A stretch of DNA of 64,000 bases from Dasypus novemcinctus (GCF_030445035.2 NC_080696.1:26611661-26675660), one strand, 5' to 3'; positions 47,001 through 60,603 are shown, counted from the stretch's first letter. A program made the numbers and translations. Notes: generated from the letters alone by a model not told the origin.

Positions 47001-49570
47001 TTGCAAGTATCTATGAATCTTGTCCTTCAAGCAATGAAGCTTGGTTGTCACTGTGGGCCTTGAGGGGAGTGGAAGAGAGGAATAGAAAAGATGGAAGCAG
47101 GGAGGTTGGGGGACAATGGAAGTGCTCCACTGGATAGTGCAATGATGGATTTAGGCCAAGTTAAATTTCACCAAAAATTTATAAAAGTGTACAGTCTAAA
47201 ATATAAACTGTAATGTAAACCAAAATGCAATTAAAAATTTAGAGAAGTGTACAGTCTATAATACAAACCATAGTGTAAACCAAAAAGAAACCATGGTTTG
47301 TAGCTAAGTTTCAATATCTGTACATCAGCAGTAGAAAATATAACATCCACATGTGAAAATACCATTGCTGGGGAAGGGGGAAAAGGGTTTGATATTGGGT
47401 GTATGGGAATCCCTTATATTGTATATGTGACTTTTCTCTAAAACTTTTTTGAAGACAAAATTAATTTTTTTTTTTAAAAAGGATGTAGACACTGAGGAAG
47501 AAATGGATATACAGGGCAACACCTATTACAGTGATGAAAGATGGCAAAAACAAACTTTTATGATATTTTTCATTTTCTAATACACCAATCAGCAATATAT
47601 TAAGCTTCATTTTTGAAGAAGTTTTGGATCATATAGGGGTTCAATTATGGCAAGATGGGAGCATTGATGTGGGGTGTCATTGATAGTGGACACATGGTTG
47701 GGAGGAAGTTCTCCAGGCATGTATATAAGGTATATAAAATGTTAAGATATTCATTGGCTATTGTCGTACTATGTAGCATTACACACAACATTTGAGGGCG
47801 AGCTGAGTTCCTGGTCAGGGGAGCTTTGTCACATTCCCCAATAGAACAGCAACAACCCCCAAGTGCAAGGACAAAAACCAGTGAAGAAGAATCTTCCAAT
47901 GATGGGCCCTTGATACTGATGACTATGCTTATAAATCTGTGTGTTTGAAATTTCAACTAGGCCTACAGCTGAGGGTGTCTAAGAGTTACCTCCTGAGAGC
48001 CTCCATGTACTCAAATGTGGCCACTCTCTAAGCTAAACTCAGCATGTAAATTCATTACCTTCCCCCAGCATGGGACATGACTCCTGGGGATGAGCTTCCC
48101 TGGTGCTGAGGAATTATTAGCAATTACCAGCTGGTGATGCAACTAGAAAAAGACCTTGAATAAAAGGATCAACACAGACCAGGAGGAAATGGTAAAGACA
48201 AATGAGTTTATTTATTTTTTTTTCTTTTTTTTTTTTTTAATTTTTTAATTTTTTATTGACTTTGTAATAATATTACATTAAAAATATATATGTGAGGTCC
48301 CATTCAACCCCACCCCCCCACCCCCCCTCTCCCCCCCCCCCAACAACACTCGTTCCCATCATCATGACACATCCATTGGATTTGGTAAGTACATCTTTGG
48401 GCACCTCTGCACCTCATATACATTGGTTCACATCATGGCCCATACTCTCCTCTATTCCATCATGTAGGCCCTGTGAGGATTTACAATGTCCGGTGATTAC
48501 CTCTGAAGCACCATCCAGGGCAGCTCCAAGGACAAATGAGTTTATATGGCTAAGAGACTTCAAAATGTGTTGGAAAATAATCAGAGTGCTTGTGTTTAAA
48601 CACCTCTCAGCAGGATCCCAAAGATTTCCAAGTAGACACAGCCCAAGGTACTACTGTTCCTGTGAGTTACAGAGACACACAGGTTCTATGGTCATGGTAG
48701 ATGGCTCTGGATTTTTGGTGCCTTGTCTGTGGGCCCTACTTTGTAATTTGTGTTGCTGAGTGTGATGGAGTTGGACTCAGATGTGACCTTTCTATGCATG
48801 CCTCTTCTGTTACTTTTTTTGAACCTGTGGTTGGTGCTGGGGTTGGGGTATACTCAGGAGACTTGAATCTCTGAACTGTCCATGTGCCAGCTGGGCCCTG
48901 AGTCCAGTTCACTGGACTTACCTAGATCAGCTAAAAGGAAAGTGAAGTTGGTTACCCACCATACCAGGGAAACAAGAGTGTCTTCTACAACTGCAAATAG
49001 GAGAATCACATCAATCAGTCATGTGGGATCTAAGCCCCCTCTCAATTTAGAGGTGGAGTCAACATCACCATCCCAGGGTCCAAAGGATGGAGGAATAAAA
49101 TACAGGTTAGAGTGAACTTACTGGTATTCTACTACAGAACTATTGTGATTCTAGCAATGGAAGAAACTCTATCACTGATGTGGAGATGGTGGCCATAGGA
49201 GTTTCTGAGGGCAGGGAGTAGAGAGAAGAGGTGTGACATGGGGGCATTTTTGGGACTTGGAATTGTCCTGAATGATAATACAGGGGCAGATGCTGGACAT
49301 TATATATCCTGCCATAACCCAATGGCCTGGAGGAGAGTGTAAACTGCAATGTAAACTATAATCCATGCAGTGGGGCAGTGCCCCAAAATGTATTCACCAA
49401 ATGCAATTAATGTGTCAGAATGATGAAAGAGGTTGTTGATGTGGGAGGATTGGGGTGAAGTGTGGTGTGGGATGTAAGGGAATCTTATATTTTTTAATGA
49501 ACTTTTTTTGTGATCTCTGTATCTTTAAAACAGACAAACAAAAATTTAAAAAATAAGAGAAAGAAAGGCA
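44058..49570 (+). mobile_element. L1 with inverted 5' segment (twin-priming type)
   Basis: 44058-45897 is ORF2 (endonuclease to RT) on the minus strand. From about 45899 the sequence becomes plus-strand ORF2 C-terminus (HCWWECRRIQ, DLPYDPVIALLGIYPEELKT at 46039-46329), then about 3.1 kb of 3' UTR ending in an A-rich tail near 49565. The minus part's 5' end abuts the plus part, with about 500 codons of ORF2 missing between them: the structure expected from twin priming. All frames are broken. A young L1 end is nested in its UTR (48212-48530). Confidence 0.7.
48197..48545 (-). mobile_element. Nested short L1 end with 15-bp TSD
   Basis: The insert (48212-48530, starting with a T-run) matches the last ~270 bp of the L1 at 53733-54003. 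GACAAATGAGTTTAT flanks it at 48197-48211 and 48531-48545, a perfect duplication, so it is fairly young. The C-rich run at about 48309-48342 is part of the element and has expanded. Confidence 0.92.
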
Positions 49571-49574
49571 TTGT

Positions 49575-49990
49575 AAGATGCTATAAACATTTATGTGCAG
49601 GTTTTTGTACAGTCATACATTTTTAACTCCTTTAAGTCATTGCATAGAAGCTTCATTGCTGGATAAGGTGGCAAGCCTATGTATAGCTTTGTAAGAAACT
49701 ACCAAAATGTCTTCCAAAATGGCCAAATGATTTTATATTCCCAAGAGCTAAGAGAGAGAGTTCCTGTTACTCCACATTTTGCCAGTTTTGAGTTCAGTGT
49801 TATGGATTCAATCCATTCTAATAAGTGTGTAGTGGTATCTTATTTTAGATTTTATTTGCAAGTCCTTGGTGTTATTGATGTTGAATGCTTTTTCATATGC
49901 TTATTTTATCATCTGTATTTTTGGTCTTTATTTAGAGTATTTCATAACTGTTGAGTTTTAAAATTTTTTAAATAGTTTAAAATTTATTAA
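49575..49990 (-). repeat. Old L1M ORF2 fragment
   Basis: Decayed C-terminal ORF2 sequence on the minus strand ('aatggccaaatgattttatattcccaagagc'). No open frame of note. Confidence 0.5.
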
Positions 49991-51719
49991 CAGTTCTTTC
50001 TATATTTTGTAAGAAATTACTTTGGATTGTGTTCCCCAAAGAATATGCTCCACCCTCTGTGGAAACTGGGGTAGTGGTCAGACTCTCCACAAAGAGCACA
50101 GGCTCAACCCTCAAAGAACAGTGGGTTGGTGTCCAGATTCTTTCCAATTTCAAGGGAATATGCTTCACTCTCTTTGAAGACTAGGACAGATTAAAAACAA
50201 TTCTGATTTATGTGGGTCACACCTTAGCTTAGGTGAAGTAGCATCAACAAAAACACTACTTGCAATGGGTACCCAGCCACAGAATACATTAAAGAACATG
50301 CTTTTCTGGTATACATTCAATTTCAAACACCAGTCATATTCCAGTTCCCCAACTCTTTCTTCCACCAGCTCTAATGACTGTTGAAACTCTTGGGATGTTT
50401 TAATTTCAGTTATTTTGGTCTTTAACTCCATTATCTCTTATGCTCTTTTTATAATTTCTATCTTTATTTTCATTGTCATTTTGTTCACTTTTCATTATTC
50501 TGATATCTTTTAATTCTTTCTCTGTGTTTACTTTAGTTCTTTGACTATATTAAAGATCAACTTTTCTAAGTCTTTGTATAGCATGTCAAAGGTATTTCTT
50601 CTTATTTGATATTTTCTGAAGTTTCATCTTCTTCATTTGTATGGGCCAGCATTTCCTGTTCCTTTATTTGTTTCATAGTATTTTGTTGCCTACAGAACAC
50701 TTTAATGTTAGCTCTGGAATTTAGTTTCTAAGCTGTATGTTCATTAAATATGTATGTAGCTAGTGATATTATACACATTTCCATCAGTGCCAGTTGCTAA
50801 CAAAAACAAATAAACCAAAGCAAAGAACTGTAATAGTCTTGGCAAATTGGCTGGTTGTCATTTTCAGAGTTTAGCTCTCCAACCTAAAAGGTTCAGCCTG
50901 AGGTAAAATTGTGTTCAGCCTGAGGTAAAATTGTGTGGTCTTCTAAGTATTTTCTGAACTTGCAACGTTTTGTAATCATGGACTGTGGACTTAGGAATTT
51001 ACCTTATTTAAAGGTATCCAAATACCCCCTCTACTCACTGTGGAATAGACTTTCCACCTCTCCTGGTTGTTCTATTGTATTTTATAATGTCAGTAACATT
51101 TTGCCCTAGGCTGTTTGATTTGGTTGTTTCCAAAATATATTTATCTGTCCACAAACTAAGCTGCAGGACATGTTCTTGGAAAGGGATCCAAAAAGGAGTG
51201 TCCTGGTTCACTCCTTCATGCAGGTACCCTGTAGTATAACAGGGGTCACATTGCTAATCTGGACAGGGTCAAGAACCCACCGTTAGAATAGTAACTCTTT
51301 TCTGTGCCAGAGAGGGATGGAGAAGGATCAAGAAAGGCCCATGTGCTTCCCTACCACTGTTTTCTATTAGAGAAGTTGTAGGTTTACAGAAATATCATGC
51401 AAAAAAATAAAGAGTTCACATTTACTTACCCCATTTTTAACATTTTGCACTACTGTGGTAACTTTGTTATAATTCATGAGGGAATACTTAAAATTATAAA
51501 ATTAGTTATAGTCCATAGTTTATCTAAGGTTCATATTTGTATTTCAAAACCCATTTTAATGTATTTTTCCTTTTTATTCTAGCATCATAAGTATCATCTG
51601 AAATTTTCTCTTTTATTCACATTAACATATATAATGAAGTAGTGATAACTGTAGTCACAACGCTGTTACCATGATCACTATACACTGCCAAGACCTTTCT
51701 GTCACCCTAAATAGAAGTT
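49991..51719. other. Mixed intergenic sequence, possible HAL1/L1 ORF1 relic
   Basis: Parts of 50430-50760 look like a decayed L1 or HAL1 ORF1 on the minus strand, but the match is weak. A 22-bp tandem repeat (ttcagcctgaggtaaaattg…) is at 50892-50935. Otherwise unassigned. Confidence 0.35.
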
Positions 51720-51990
51720 AGTGGTGCCCCACATGCAAGAGTGTGCCCTGCAAGGAGAGCTGCCCCATGCAAAAAAAAAAAAAAAAAAAATGGAGCCTGG
51801 CCAGGTGGTGCCACACACACAGAGCTGATGCAGCAAGATGATGCAACAAAAAGAGACACAGATTCACAGTGCCACTGGAAAAGAATGCAAGCAGATAAAG
51901 AAGAACACACAGTAAATGGACACCAAGCAGACGATGGGGTAGAAGTAGAAGGGGAGAGAAATATATAAAAAAAAAATCTTAAAAAAAAGA
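51720..51990 (+). mobile_element. 5'-truncated tRNA-derived SINE (DAS-like)
   Basis: Body and tail only: 'gccccacatgcaagagtgtgccc', an internal A-run (51773-51790), 'gcagcaagatgatgcaac', 'gaacacacagtaaatggac', and a terminal A-rich tail. The pol III head is missing. The 75-codon plus frame is a SINE shadow. Confidence 0.75.
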
Positions 51991-53705
51991 ATTAACTCCC
52001 TATTCCCTACTCATACTCCCTTTATGTTGTGATTCTTGATTCAACAATCACCCAGTTACTGCAGTCCGCTACCTGTTTTCAGGAGCGCTTAGGAAGATGG
52101 TCTGTCCATTTTGTTAGTTGTTCAAAGAATTTGTGGGAGAATGGAATCTTGGAGTATCTTACACCATCATCTTAACCAGAAAAAATCTATATTACTAATT
52201 TTTTATTTTTCTTTTTTTCCAATATGTGTTCAATTTTATACATTTCTCTCCATATACTATTTTTGTACCCTACAAAGTTTGATAGGTTTTATATTCATTG
52301 CCATTTAGCTCAAATATTGTTAATATTTCTCTTGAGACTTCTTTGATTTATTTATCATTTAAAAGTGCTTCAGTTAATCTCCAAATATTTGGAATTGTCC
52401 AGCGTTCATTCTGTTATGACTTATGGTTTGATTCCATTGAATTGTGATAGCATGTATGATTTCAATTCTTTTAAATTTGTAAAGATGCATTTTATGGCCC
52501 AGGATGTGGTCTATCTTAGTGGATGTTCCATGTGAGTATGAGAAGATTGTGTATTTTCCTGTAGATGATTAAAGTATTCAACTATTATCAGTTAAATTCA
52601 GTTGATTGATGGTATGTTTCACTTCAACTGCATCATTGTTGATTTTCTGCCTATTGGATCTATTACTGACAGAGGGTTGTTAACGTCTCCAACTATAATA
52701 GTGGATTTGTCTATTTTTCTTTGCATTTCTATTTATATCACATATTTTTTAAAGTGTTGTTAGTCATATGCAAAGTAAACATTATACCTTTTTCGAGAAT
52801 TGAATCTTTTATATTCACGTAGTGCCTCTCCTTTACCCCTATAATTTCATTGCTCAGAAAAATACTTTTTCTGATACAAATATAGCTGCAGCTTTCTTCA
52901 AATTAGTGCTAGTATGGTATAGCTTTCTCTATACCTGTGATTTTAATCTATCTGTCTTTATATTTGGCACTGTTTGTCCCCATTCTGACAGTGACTTTCA
53001 TTTAGTTAGCATATTTAAAACATTCACATTTAAACTTATTATTGAAATAGTTGGATTAATATATTCCATGTATTTAATTGCTTGCTATTCCTTTTCCTTG
53101 CTCTTCCTCTTTTTTTTTGGTCTTCTTCCCATTTTTTTTTTTTTTGCCTTCTCTGTTTTCAATGGAACATTTAATACTTTTCCATTTACTCTCCTCTGTT
53201 CCTCTGTTAGCCTTTCAATTACACTTTAAAAAATTAATAGGTTCCCTGGTTTTTTAATTATACATTTACTGTTAATTTCAGTCCACTTTCAGTTAACACT
53301 ATAAAGCTTCATGGGTACTGAAAGTATTTATAAAAGAGTATTCTCAATATCTCCCTAGCATCCCTTTTAACATTGATAACATCCATTTCATTTATCCATA
53401 AACCATAATCAACCAATATATTTTGCTATTACTAAGATGAACAATTTTATTTTACCTTTTTTATTCTTTCTAAACTTTCCTCCTTTCTTTATGTAGATCC
53501 AATTCCTAACCTATATCATTTTCCCTCTTTCTAATGAAGTAGTTTTAACAATTCTTGCAAAGCAAATATAATGTCAACAATTTCAATTTTGTTGGTCAAA
53601 CAAAGCTTTTATTTCTCCTTTACTTTTGAAGGAAAATTTATTTGTGTGGATAATTCACAGTTGGTGTTTATTTCTTTCATCACTGCATATTTCTTCCTAC
53701 TCTAT
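51991..53705 (-). repeat. Old L1M ORF2/ORF1 relic
   Basis: Minus-strand L1 ORF2 endonuclease sequence is recognisable at 52250-53060 ('tttgattccattgaattgtgatagcatg', 'ctccaactataatagtgg'), then a linker, then an ORF1 end at about 53575-53700. Frames are extensively broken. Confidence 0.6.
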
Positions 53706-56489
53706 TCTTTTTTTTTCTTTTTCTTTTTTTTTATTGACTTTGTAATAATATTACATTAAAAATATATATGTGAGGTCCCATTCAACACCACCCGCCCACC
53801 TCATCTCTCCCCCGCCCCAGCAACACTCGTTCCCATCATCATGACACATCCATTGCATTTGGTAAGTACATCTTTGGGCACCACTGCACCTCATGGTCAG
53901 TGGTCCACATCATGGCCCATACTCTCCCCTATTCCATCCAGTGGGCCCTGTGAGGATTACAATATCCAGTGATTGCCCCTGAAGCACCATCCAGGGCAGC
54001 TCCATGTCCCAAAGACGCCTCCACCTCTCATCTCTTCCTGCATTTCCCCATACCCATCAGCCACCATGTCCACTTTTCCCAATCCAATGCCACCTCTTCT
54101 ATGTGGATATTGGATTGGTTGTGTCCATTGCACCTCTATGTCACGAGGAGGCTCAGATTCCACATGGATGCTGGATGCAATCCTCCCACTTTCAGTTGTA
54201 ATCACTCTAGGCTCCATGGTGTGGTGGTTGTCCTTCTTCAACTCCATCTTAGCTGAGTGTGGTGAGTCCAATAAATCAGATTGTAGGTGCTGGAGTCTGT
54301 TGAGGCTCAGGCCCTGGCTATCACATTGTCAGCCCAGAGATTCAAATCCCCTAAATATATCTTGAACCCCAACACTAACTGCACCTCCACCACATTAGCA
54401 TGAAAGTCTTATGAAGAGAGATCCCATCGGAGTCCAGATTCATCACACATAAACACCATTTCCAAAGAGGAGCCATCTGACTTGGTAGTTAACCCCATCA
54501 GCCATGACCATAACTCCCATGGGTCTCTTTAGCCCTCAAAGGAACCAATATCTGGGGGTTGTGTCTGCTTTATCTGTCTCTCAGACTCTGCTCAGTTGTG
54601 CATAAGGGCAATCCTTCTGCCAGCCTCCAGACTCTTTTTTAGAGACTTGTAGCCATATAAACTCATTTCTCCTTTCCATTTCCCCCTTACATTAGGTCAA
54701 ACAGCATTTTAAAGTCATGTTATTTTATGTAGACAGGGATATTCTGCTGATCCACATTGAACCTTCCATATAAGGTCATTTTCCAGTTGCATCATCAGTT
54801 GGTAGTTGATAGTGGTCCCTCGGTGCCAGGGAGGCTCAGCCCCGGGTGTCATGTCCCATGCTGGAGGGAAGGCATTGCATTTACATGCTGAGTTTGGCTT
54901 CGAGACTGGCCACATTTGAGTAACATGAAGGCTGACAGGAGGAAATTCCCAGGCACAATGCTGCTCTAGGCCTTGTTCTTATTTTAGGCTTATCAGCTCA
55001 CAAGCATAGTCATTAGCATCAGGGGCTCACTGTTGAACCCTCACTCCCTCCCGGTCCCCGCCGCTGCACCTGGGAGACTGTCACTGCTCCCCTAGGGACC
55101 TCAACAGAGCACCACTGGCCAGGAACCCAGTACCCCCCCTGCTGTGGTTTTTAATTGTTGCCACTATGAGTATATCCAAACATTACCATGCACCCTGGAC
55201 ATATGTTCTGTACAGCTCCCTGTCAGCCATATATCACCTGTCAATGGTATTCTATACCAGTATCCCTCCATTGCCATTGTTGAAACATTCTGTGATCCAG
55301 AACTCCCTGGAATTTGAAGCCCAATATAATGTCAGGGTCCCTTACTAGGGAATGGCATATAGTGATGGGTTTAAAGGTTAGATAAAGAATACGTGTTGAC
55401 TTGGAAAAAATTCTACATCCTATCTTTTTCTTTTTTTTTTTTTTCCCCTAATTATTGAGCTTCTCCTCACAGGAGCCCTAGACCACAGCAATGCATGTAT
55501 ATAATATACAGCACTCCCATACATCCACCACAAAACATTTTCCCTTCCACAGCGATACCCTTACACCCTATTCACATCATATTTACTTAACGTGATGTAC
55601 AGCGTCTAAGACAATAGCTTTCTAGCAAGGTGACATCTGTGCTTACATTGTGGTGCATACTTTAGGATACACATTTTTTTACATTCTTAGTTATCCTATG
55701 TTTTACATTATGGTTTACATTATCATTCTGTCATCTCCTATATGTTATGGTGTAATATTACATGTTTTATATCCATCCTTGTGTACTCTCACGAAACTCC
55801 TCTCTTACCCCCCATTACCTTGGTTCCACACATTTAACGTCCATTTTCCCTTCCACCTTGGTGCCCACAGTGACAGCCAACCTCCGTTTCCCGAGGAGCC
55901 ACTTCCAGAGATAGATGGAATAGTGTTCAGGGCCTAACGTGCTGAACTGCCCCAATGCCCTGGGAGCCACCCTTTCTCTTGAGGGATACAGTTCCCTCTA
56001 TTTGATGGCATTAGTCCTCCCCAGGATGTGGGTCCACCCCCACTCTCACTACTTGGGTTTCTACCCCATGGTGTCACGCACTCTGGCAGAATGAGCATTT
56101 AGACATTGCCCAGGAGCCCGTCCTGCATCAGACCCTCCCCTCCGAGCGTTCTAAACAGGTAACCCTCTATATTATATTTTGATATGATTTTCTCGGCATT
56201 TTACTCTCCACCAACACCTGACCCTCTCCTGTGTTCGTATGCTACCCCTCCCTCCCCCCACTTTTGGGCAATGTTACCCATCTGCCCCTCCCCAGACACC
56301 CTCAAACCCGCAAAGCCCCAACCAGAGGCAACCCCTTGCCCCCCTTCTATCTCTTCTTTGTGTTCATACTTACCACCATCTCGTCTTAAATTCCACCCCT
56401 GCAGACATCGGCTCACATCCTTCCTCCACCCTCCGATTTCTTGTAAGCCTATCGTTCAGTCTCTTGCTATCTAGGGCAGCTTGGTTATT
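53706..56489 (-). repeat. L1 3' UTR (~2.8 kb)
   Basis: From the ORF2 stop near 56490 to the A-tail. It contains a second internal T-run at 55427-55444, so the UTR itself carries an A-rich tract on its sense strand. The segments around 54710-55060 and 55860-56120 recur in the other L1 copies of this window. The frames found here on both strands are not conserved between copies and I treat them as non-coding. Confidence 0.75.
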
Positions 56490-59400
56490 TCATATCATTG
56501 AGGTCATGTAGTATTTGTCCTTCAATGTCTGGGTTGCTTCACTCAACATAAGGTTCTCAAGATTCATCCATGTTATCACATGTGTTTGTAGTGTGTTTGT
56601 TCTTACAGCCGAGTAGTATTCCATTGTGTGTATATACCACATTTTATTGATCCACTCATCTGTTGATGGGCATTTGGGTTGATTCCAACTTTTGGCGATA
56701 GTGAACAGTGCTGCTATGAACATTGGTGTACATATATCGGTTTGTGTCCTTGTTTTCAGTTCTGCTGGGTATATACCCAGGAGTGGTATTGCTGGGTCAT
56801 ATGGCAAATCTATGGCTAGTTTTTTGAGAAACCGCCATACTGTCCTCCAGAATGGTTGGATCCTTCTGCATTCCCACCAGCAGTGGATGAGTGTTCCCCT
56901 TTCTTCACATCCTCTCCAGCACTTGTAATCTTCTGTTTTTCTCATAGCTGCCAATCTTATGGGTGTAAGATGGTATCTCATTGTGGTTTTGATTTGAATT
57001 TCCCTGATAGCTAGAGATTTGGAACATTTTTTCATGTGCTTTTTTGCCATTTGTATTTCTTCTTCAGAAAAGTGTCTGTTTAAGTCTTTTTCCCATTTTT
57101 TAAATGGGTTGTTTATCTTTTTATTTTCAAGATATAGGAGTTCTTTATATATGCAAGTTATAAGTTTCTTATCAGATATATGGTTGCCAAATATTTTCTC
57201 CCACTGTGTGGGCTCCCTTTTTACTTTCTTGACAAACTCCTCTGAGGTGCAGAAGGCTTTAATTTTGAGGAAGTCCCATTTATCTATTTGTTCTTTTGTT
57301 GCTCATGCTTTTGGTGAGATATTCATAAATCCATTTCCTATTACAAGGTCCTGTAGATGTTTCCCTACACTGCTTTCTAATTTTTTTATGGTCTTGGCTC
57401 TTATATTTACATCTTTGATCCATCTTGAGTTGATCTTTGTATAAGGTGTGAGATGGTAATCCTCTTTCATTCTTCTATATATGGCTATCCAGTTCTCCAG
57501 ACACCATTTGTTGAATAGGCCACTCTCTCCCAGTTGAGAGGGTTTGGTGGCTTTATCGAATATTATGTGGCTGTATATGTGAGATTCTATATCAGAGCTT
57601 TCAATTCAATTCCATTGGTCTGTGTGTCTCTCCTTATGCCAATACCATGCTGTTTTCACCACCGTAGCTTTGTAGTATGATTTGAAGTCAGGTAATGTGA
57701 TTCCTCCAATTTTGTTTTTCTTTTTCGGTATGTCTTTGGCTATTCGGGGTCTCTTTCCTTTCCAAATAAATTTCATAGTTAGTTTTTCTAGTTCCTTAAA
57801 GAAGGCTGTGTTGATTTTTATTGGGATTGCATTGAATGTGTAGATCAGTTTGGGTAGGATAGACATCTTAATAATGTTCAGTCTTCATATCCATGAACAA
57901 GGAATATTCTTCCATTTATTTAGGTCTTCTTTGATTTCCTTGAACAGTCTTGTATAGTTCTCAGTGTATAAGTTCTTTATCTCTTTAGTTAAATTTATTC
58001 CTAAGTATTTGATTTTTTTATTTACTATTGTGAATGGTATTTCTTTCTTGATTTCCTCCTGATCTTGTTCATTATTGGTGTACAGAAATGCTACTGATTT
58101 TTGCGCATTGATCTTATATCCTGCGACTTTACTAAACTCATTTATGAGTTCTAGAATCTTTGTTGTAGATCTCTTAGGGTTTTCTATGTATAGGATCATG
58201 TCATCTGCAAATAATGACATTTTGACTTCTTCCTTTCCAACTTGAATGCCTTTTATTTCTGGTTCTTGCCTCAGTGCTCGAGCAAGTACTTCTAAGACAA
58301 TGTTAAATAGGAGCGGAGACAGTGGGCATCCTTGTCTTGTTCCTGAGTTTAGAGGGAAGGAGTCTAGGATTTCTCCATTGTAAACAATATTGGCTTTAGG
58401 TTTTTCATATATACTCTTTATCATGTTCAAAAAATGTCCTTGTATTCCAATCTTTTGATTGTTTTTATCAAGAAACAATCTTTTGAGTGTTTTTTTCAAG
58501 AAATGGTGCTGTATTTTGTCAAATGCTTTTTCTGCATCAATAGATATAATCATGTGATTTTTTTCCTTCAATCTGTTTATATGGTGTACTACGTTGATTG
58601 ATTTTCCTATATTGAACCATCCTTGCATACCTGGGATAAATCCCACTTGGTCGAGGTGTATAGTTCATTTAATGTGTTGTTGAATATGATTAGCAAGTAT
58701 TTTGTTAAGTATTTTTGCGTCTAGGTTCATTAGAGAAATTGGTCTGTAATTTTCCTTTCTTGTGATGTCTTTGTTTGGCTTTGGTATTAGGGTAATGTTG
58801 GCATCATAGAAGGAGTTGGGTAATGTTCTTTCTGTTTCGATTTTTTGGAATAGTTTCAGCAGGATTGGTGTCAGTTCTTTCTGGAATGTTTTGTAGAATT
58901 CACCTGGGAAGCCATCTGGCCCTGGGCTCATCTTAGTTGGGAGATTTTTAATAACTGATTCTATCTCTCTGCTTGTGATTGGTTTGTTAAGATCATCAAT
59001 TTCTTCTTTCGTCAATATGGGCTGCTTATGTGTTTCTAGGAATTTGTCCATTTCCTCTAGATTGTCATTTTTGTTGGAATATAGTTTTTCAAAGTATCCT
59101 CTTATGATAGTCTTTATTTCTGTGGGGTCAGTGGTGATATCGCCTTTCTCATTTCTTATTTTGTGTATTTGCATCTTCCCTCTTTTTTTCTTTGTTAGTG
59201 TTGCTAAAGGTTTGTCAATTTTGTTAATCTTCTCAAAAAACCAGCTCTTGGTCTTGTTTATCTGTTCAAGTGCTTTCTTATTTTCTATTTCATTTAGTTC
59301 TGCTCTTATCTTTGTTATTTCCTTCCTTCTTCTTCATGTTGGGTTACTTTGTTGTTGTTTTTATAATTCCTTCAAATGTGCAGTGAGCTCTTCAATTTTT

Positions 59401-60325
59401 GCTCTTTTTTCTTTTTTGATATATGAATTTATGGCTATAAATTTTCCTCTCAGTACTGCTTTTGCTGCATCCCATAAATTTTGGTATGGTGTGTTATCAT
59501 TATCATTTGATTCAAGGTAGTCATTGATTTCTTTTGAAATTTCCTCTTTGACCCACTGTTTTTCTAAGAGTGTGCTGTTTAATTTCCAAATCGTGGTGTG
59601 CAATCTGGGCTTCTGTCCCTTGCAAATTTCCAGCTTGACTCCACTGTGGTCAGAGATATTGTTTTGTATGATTTCAATCTTTTTGAATTCATTCAGCCTT
59701 TCTTTGTGGCCTAGCATATGATCTATCTTGGAGAATGATACATGTGCGCTTGAGAAAAATGTATATCCTTCTGTGTTTGGGTGTAGCAATCTATATATGT
59801 TTATTAGATCCAGCTCCTCTAATATACTGTTCAGATGTTTTGTTTCTTTGGTGATTCTCTTTTGAGATGTTCTGTCCAGATTTGATAGTGGTGTATTAAA
59901 ATCCCCCACTATAATTGTAGATGTATCTATTGTTTCACTTAGTTTTTCCAGCATTTGCCTCATGTATTTAGAGGCACCCTTGTAAGGGGCATAAATATTT
60001 ATGATTGTTCGATCTTCTTGACAGATTTTCCCTTTCACTAAAATGTTGTATCCTTCTTTGTCTCTCACAATTGTTTCACATTTAAAATCTATTTTGTCTG
60101 ATATTAATATAGCTACTCCTGCCTTTTTTTTTGGTACTGTTTGCTTGTATGATTGTTTTCCAGCCATTCACTTTCAATCTCCATGCGTCTCTGGGTCTAA
60201 GATGTGTCTCTTGTAGACAGCATACGGATGGGTCATATTTCCTTATCCAATGTCCCAGTCTAAATCTTTTGATAGGTGAGTTTAATCCATTCACGTTCAG
60301 TGTTATTACTTTCAAGGAATTATCT
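56490..60325 (-). pseudogene. L1 ORF2 (endonuclease-RT), broken
   Basis: Endonuclease: LNVNGLNSPIKR and CLQETHL at 60082-60315, VAILISDK and INIYAPYKG at 59361-60167, plus the SDH block near 59600. [15 protein letters not shown] and IPKPNKD at 58665-59174, then FADD (58217 area) and [12 protein letters not shown] at 57885-58646. C-terminus with CWRGC…HCWWEC at 56490-57050. Breaks seen: a frameshift in a nine-A tract (60124-60132), in-frame stops near 59360 and 59337, 58665, 57884, 57604 and 57311. Family role: nicks DNA and copies L1 RNA at the nick. The beginning of the ORF is cut off by the LTR. Confidence 0.92.
58448..58505 (-). repeat. 28-bp tandem duplication inside L1 RT
   Basis: Two imperfect units (…tttcttga(a/t)aaaaac…caaaagattg on the minus strand) adjoin, adding about nine residues (FLDKNNQKI) to the RT palm region relative to what I expect of L1. 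The reading frame stays open across them. Confidence 0.7.
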
Positions 60326-60603
60326 GTGTTATGCGGTCACACCTCGGGCTGAAGTGTGGTTTGCTGGCCTGGCGGGGCAGCGGCCGCGGTAGGCGTAATT
60401 CCGCTGCCCCCATAATAGGGTGGTTGGTCGGGCCCACCGCCATCCCTGAAGGAAGCTCAGTATGGGCGCAGAGTGCCCTCGGGTCTCCCCTTCTTGGCAG
60501 CCATGCTTCCGTGGCCACCCCTCCTCCCGGATGGCGCCACACGATGCCTGTGGGGTGGCACCCTTCTTCTTCTTTCTCCCTGCACAGGCGCAGGGCGGAA
60601 AAT

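Noticed and set aside
48292..48759. 155-codon plus frame rich in proline
   Set aside because: Translation of the C-rich tract of a nested L1 end and the adjoining UTR.
54003..54365. 130-codon plus and 104-codon minus frames
   Set aside because: L1 3' UTR; homologous UTR copies in the window do not keep the frames.
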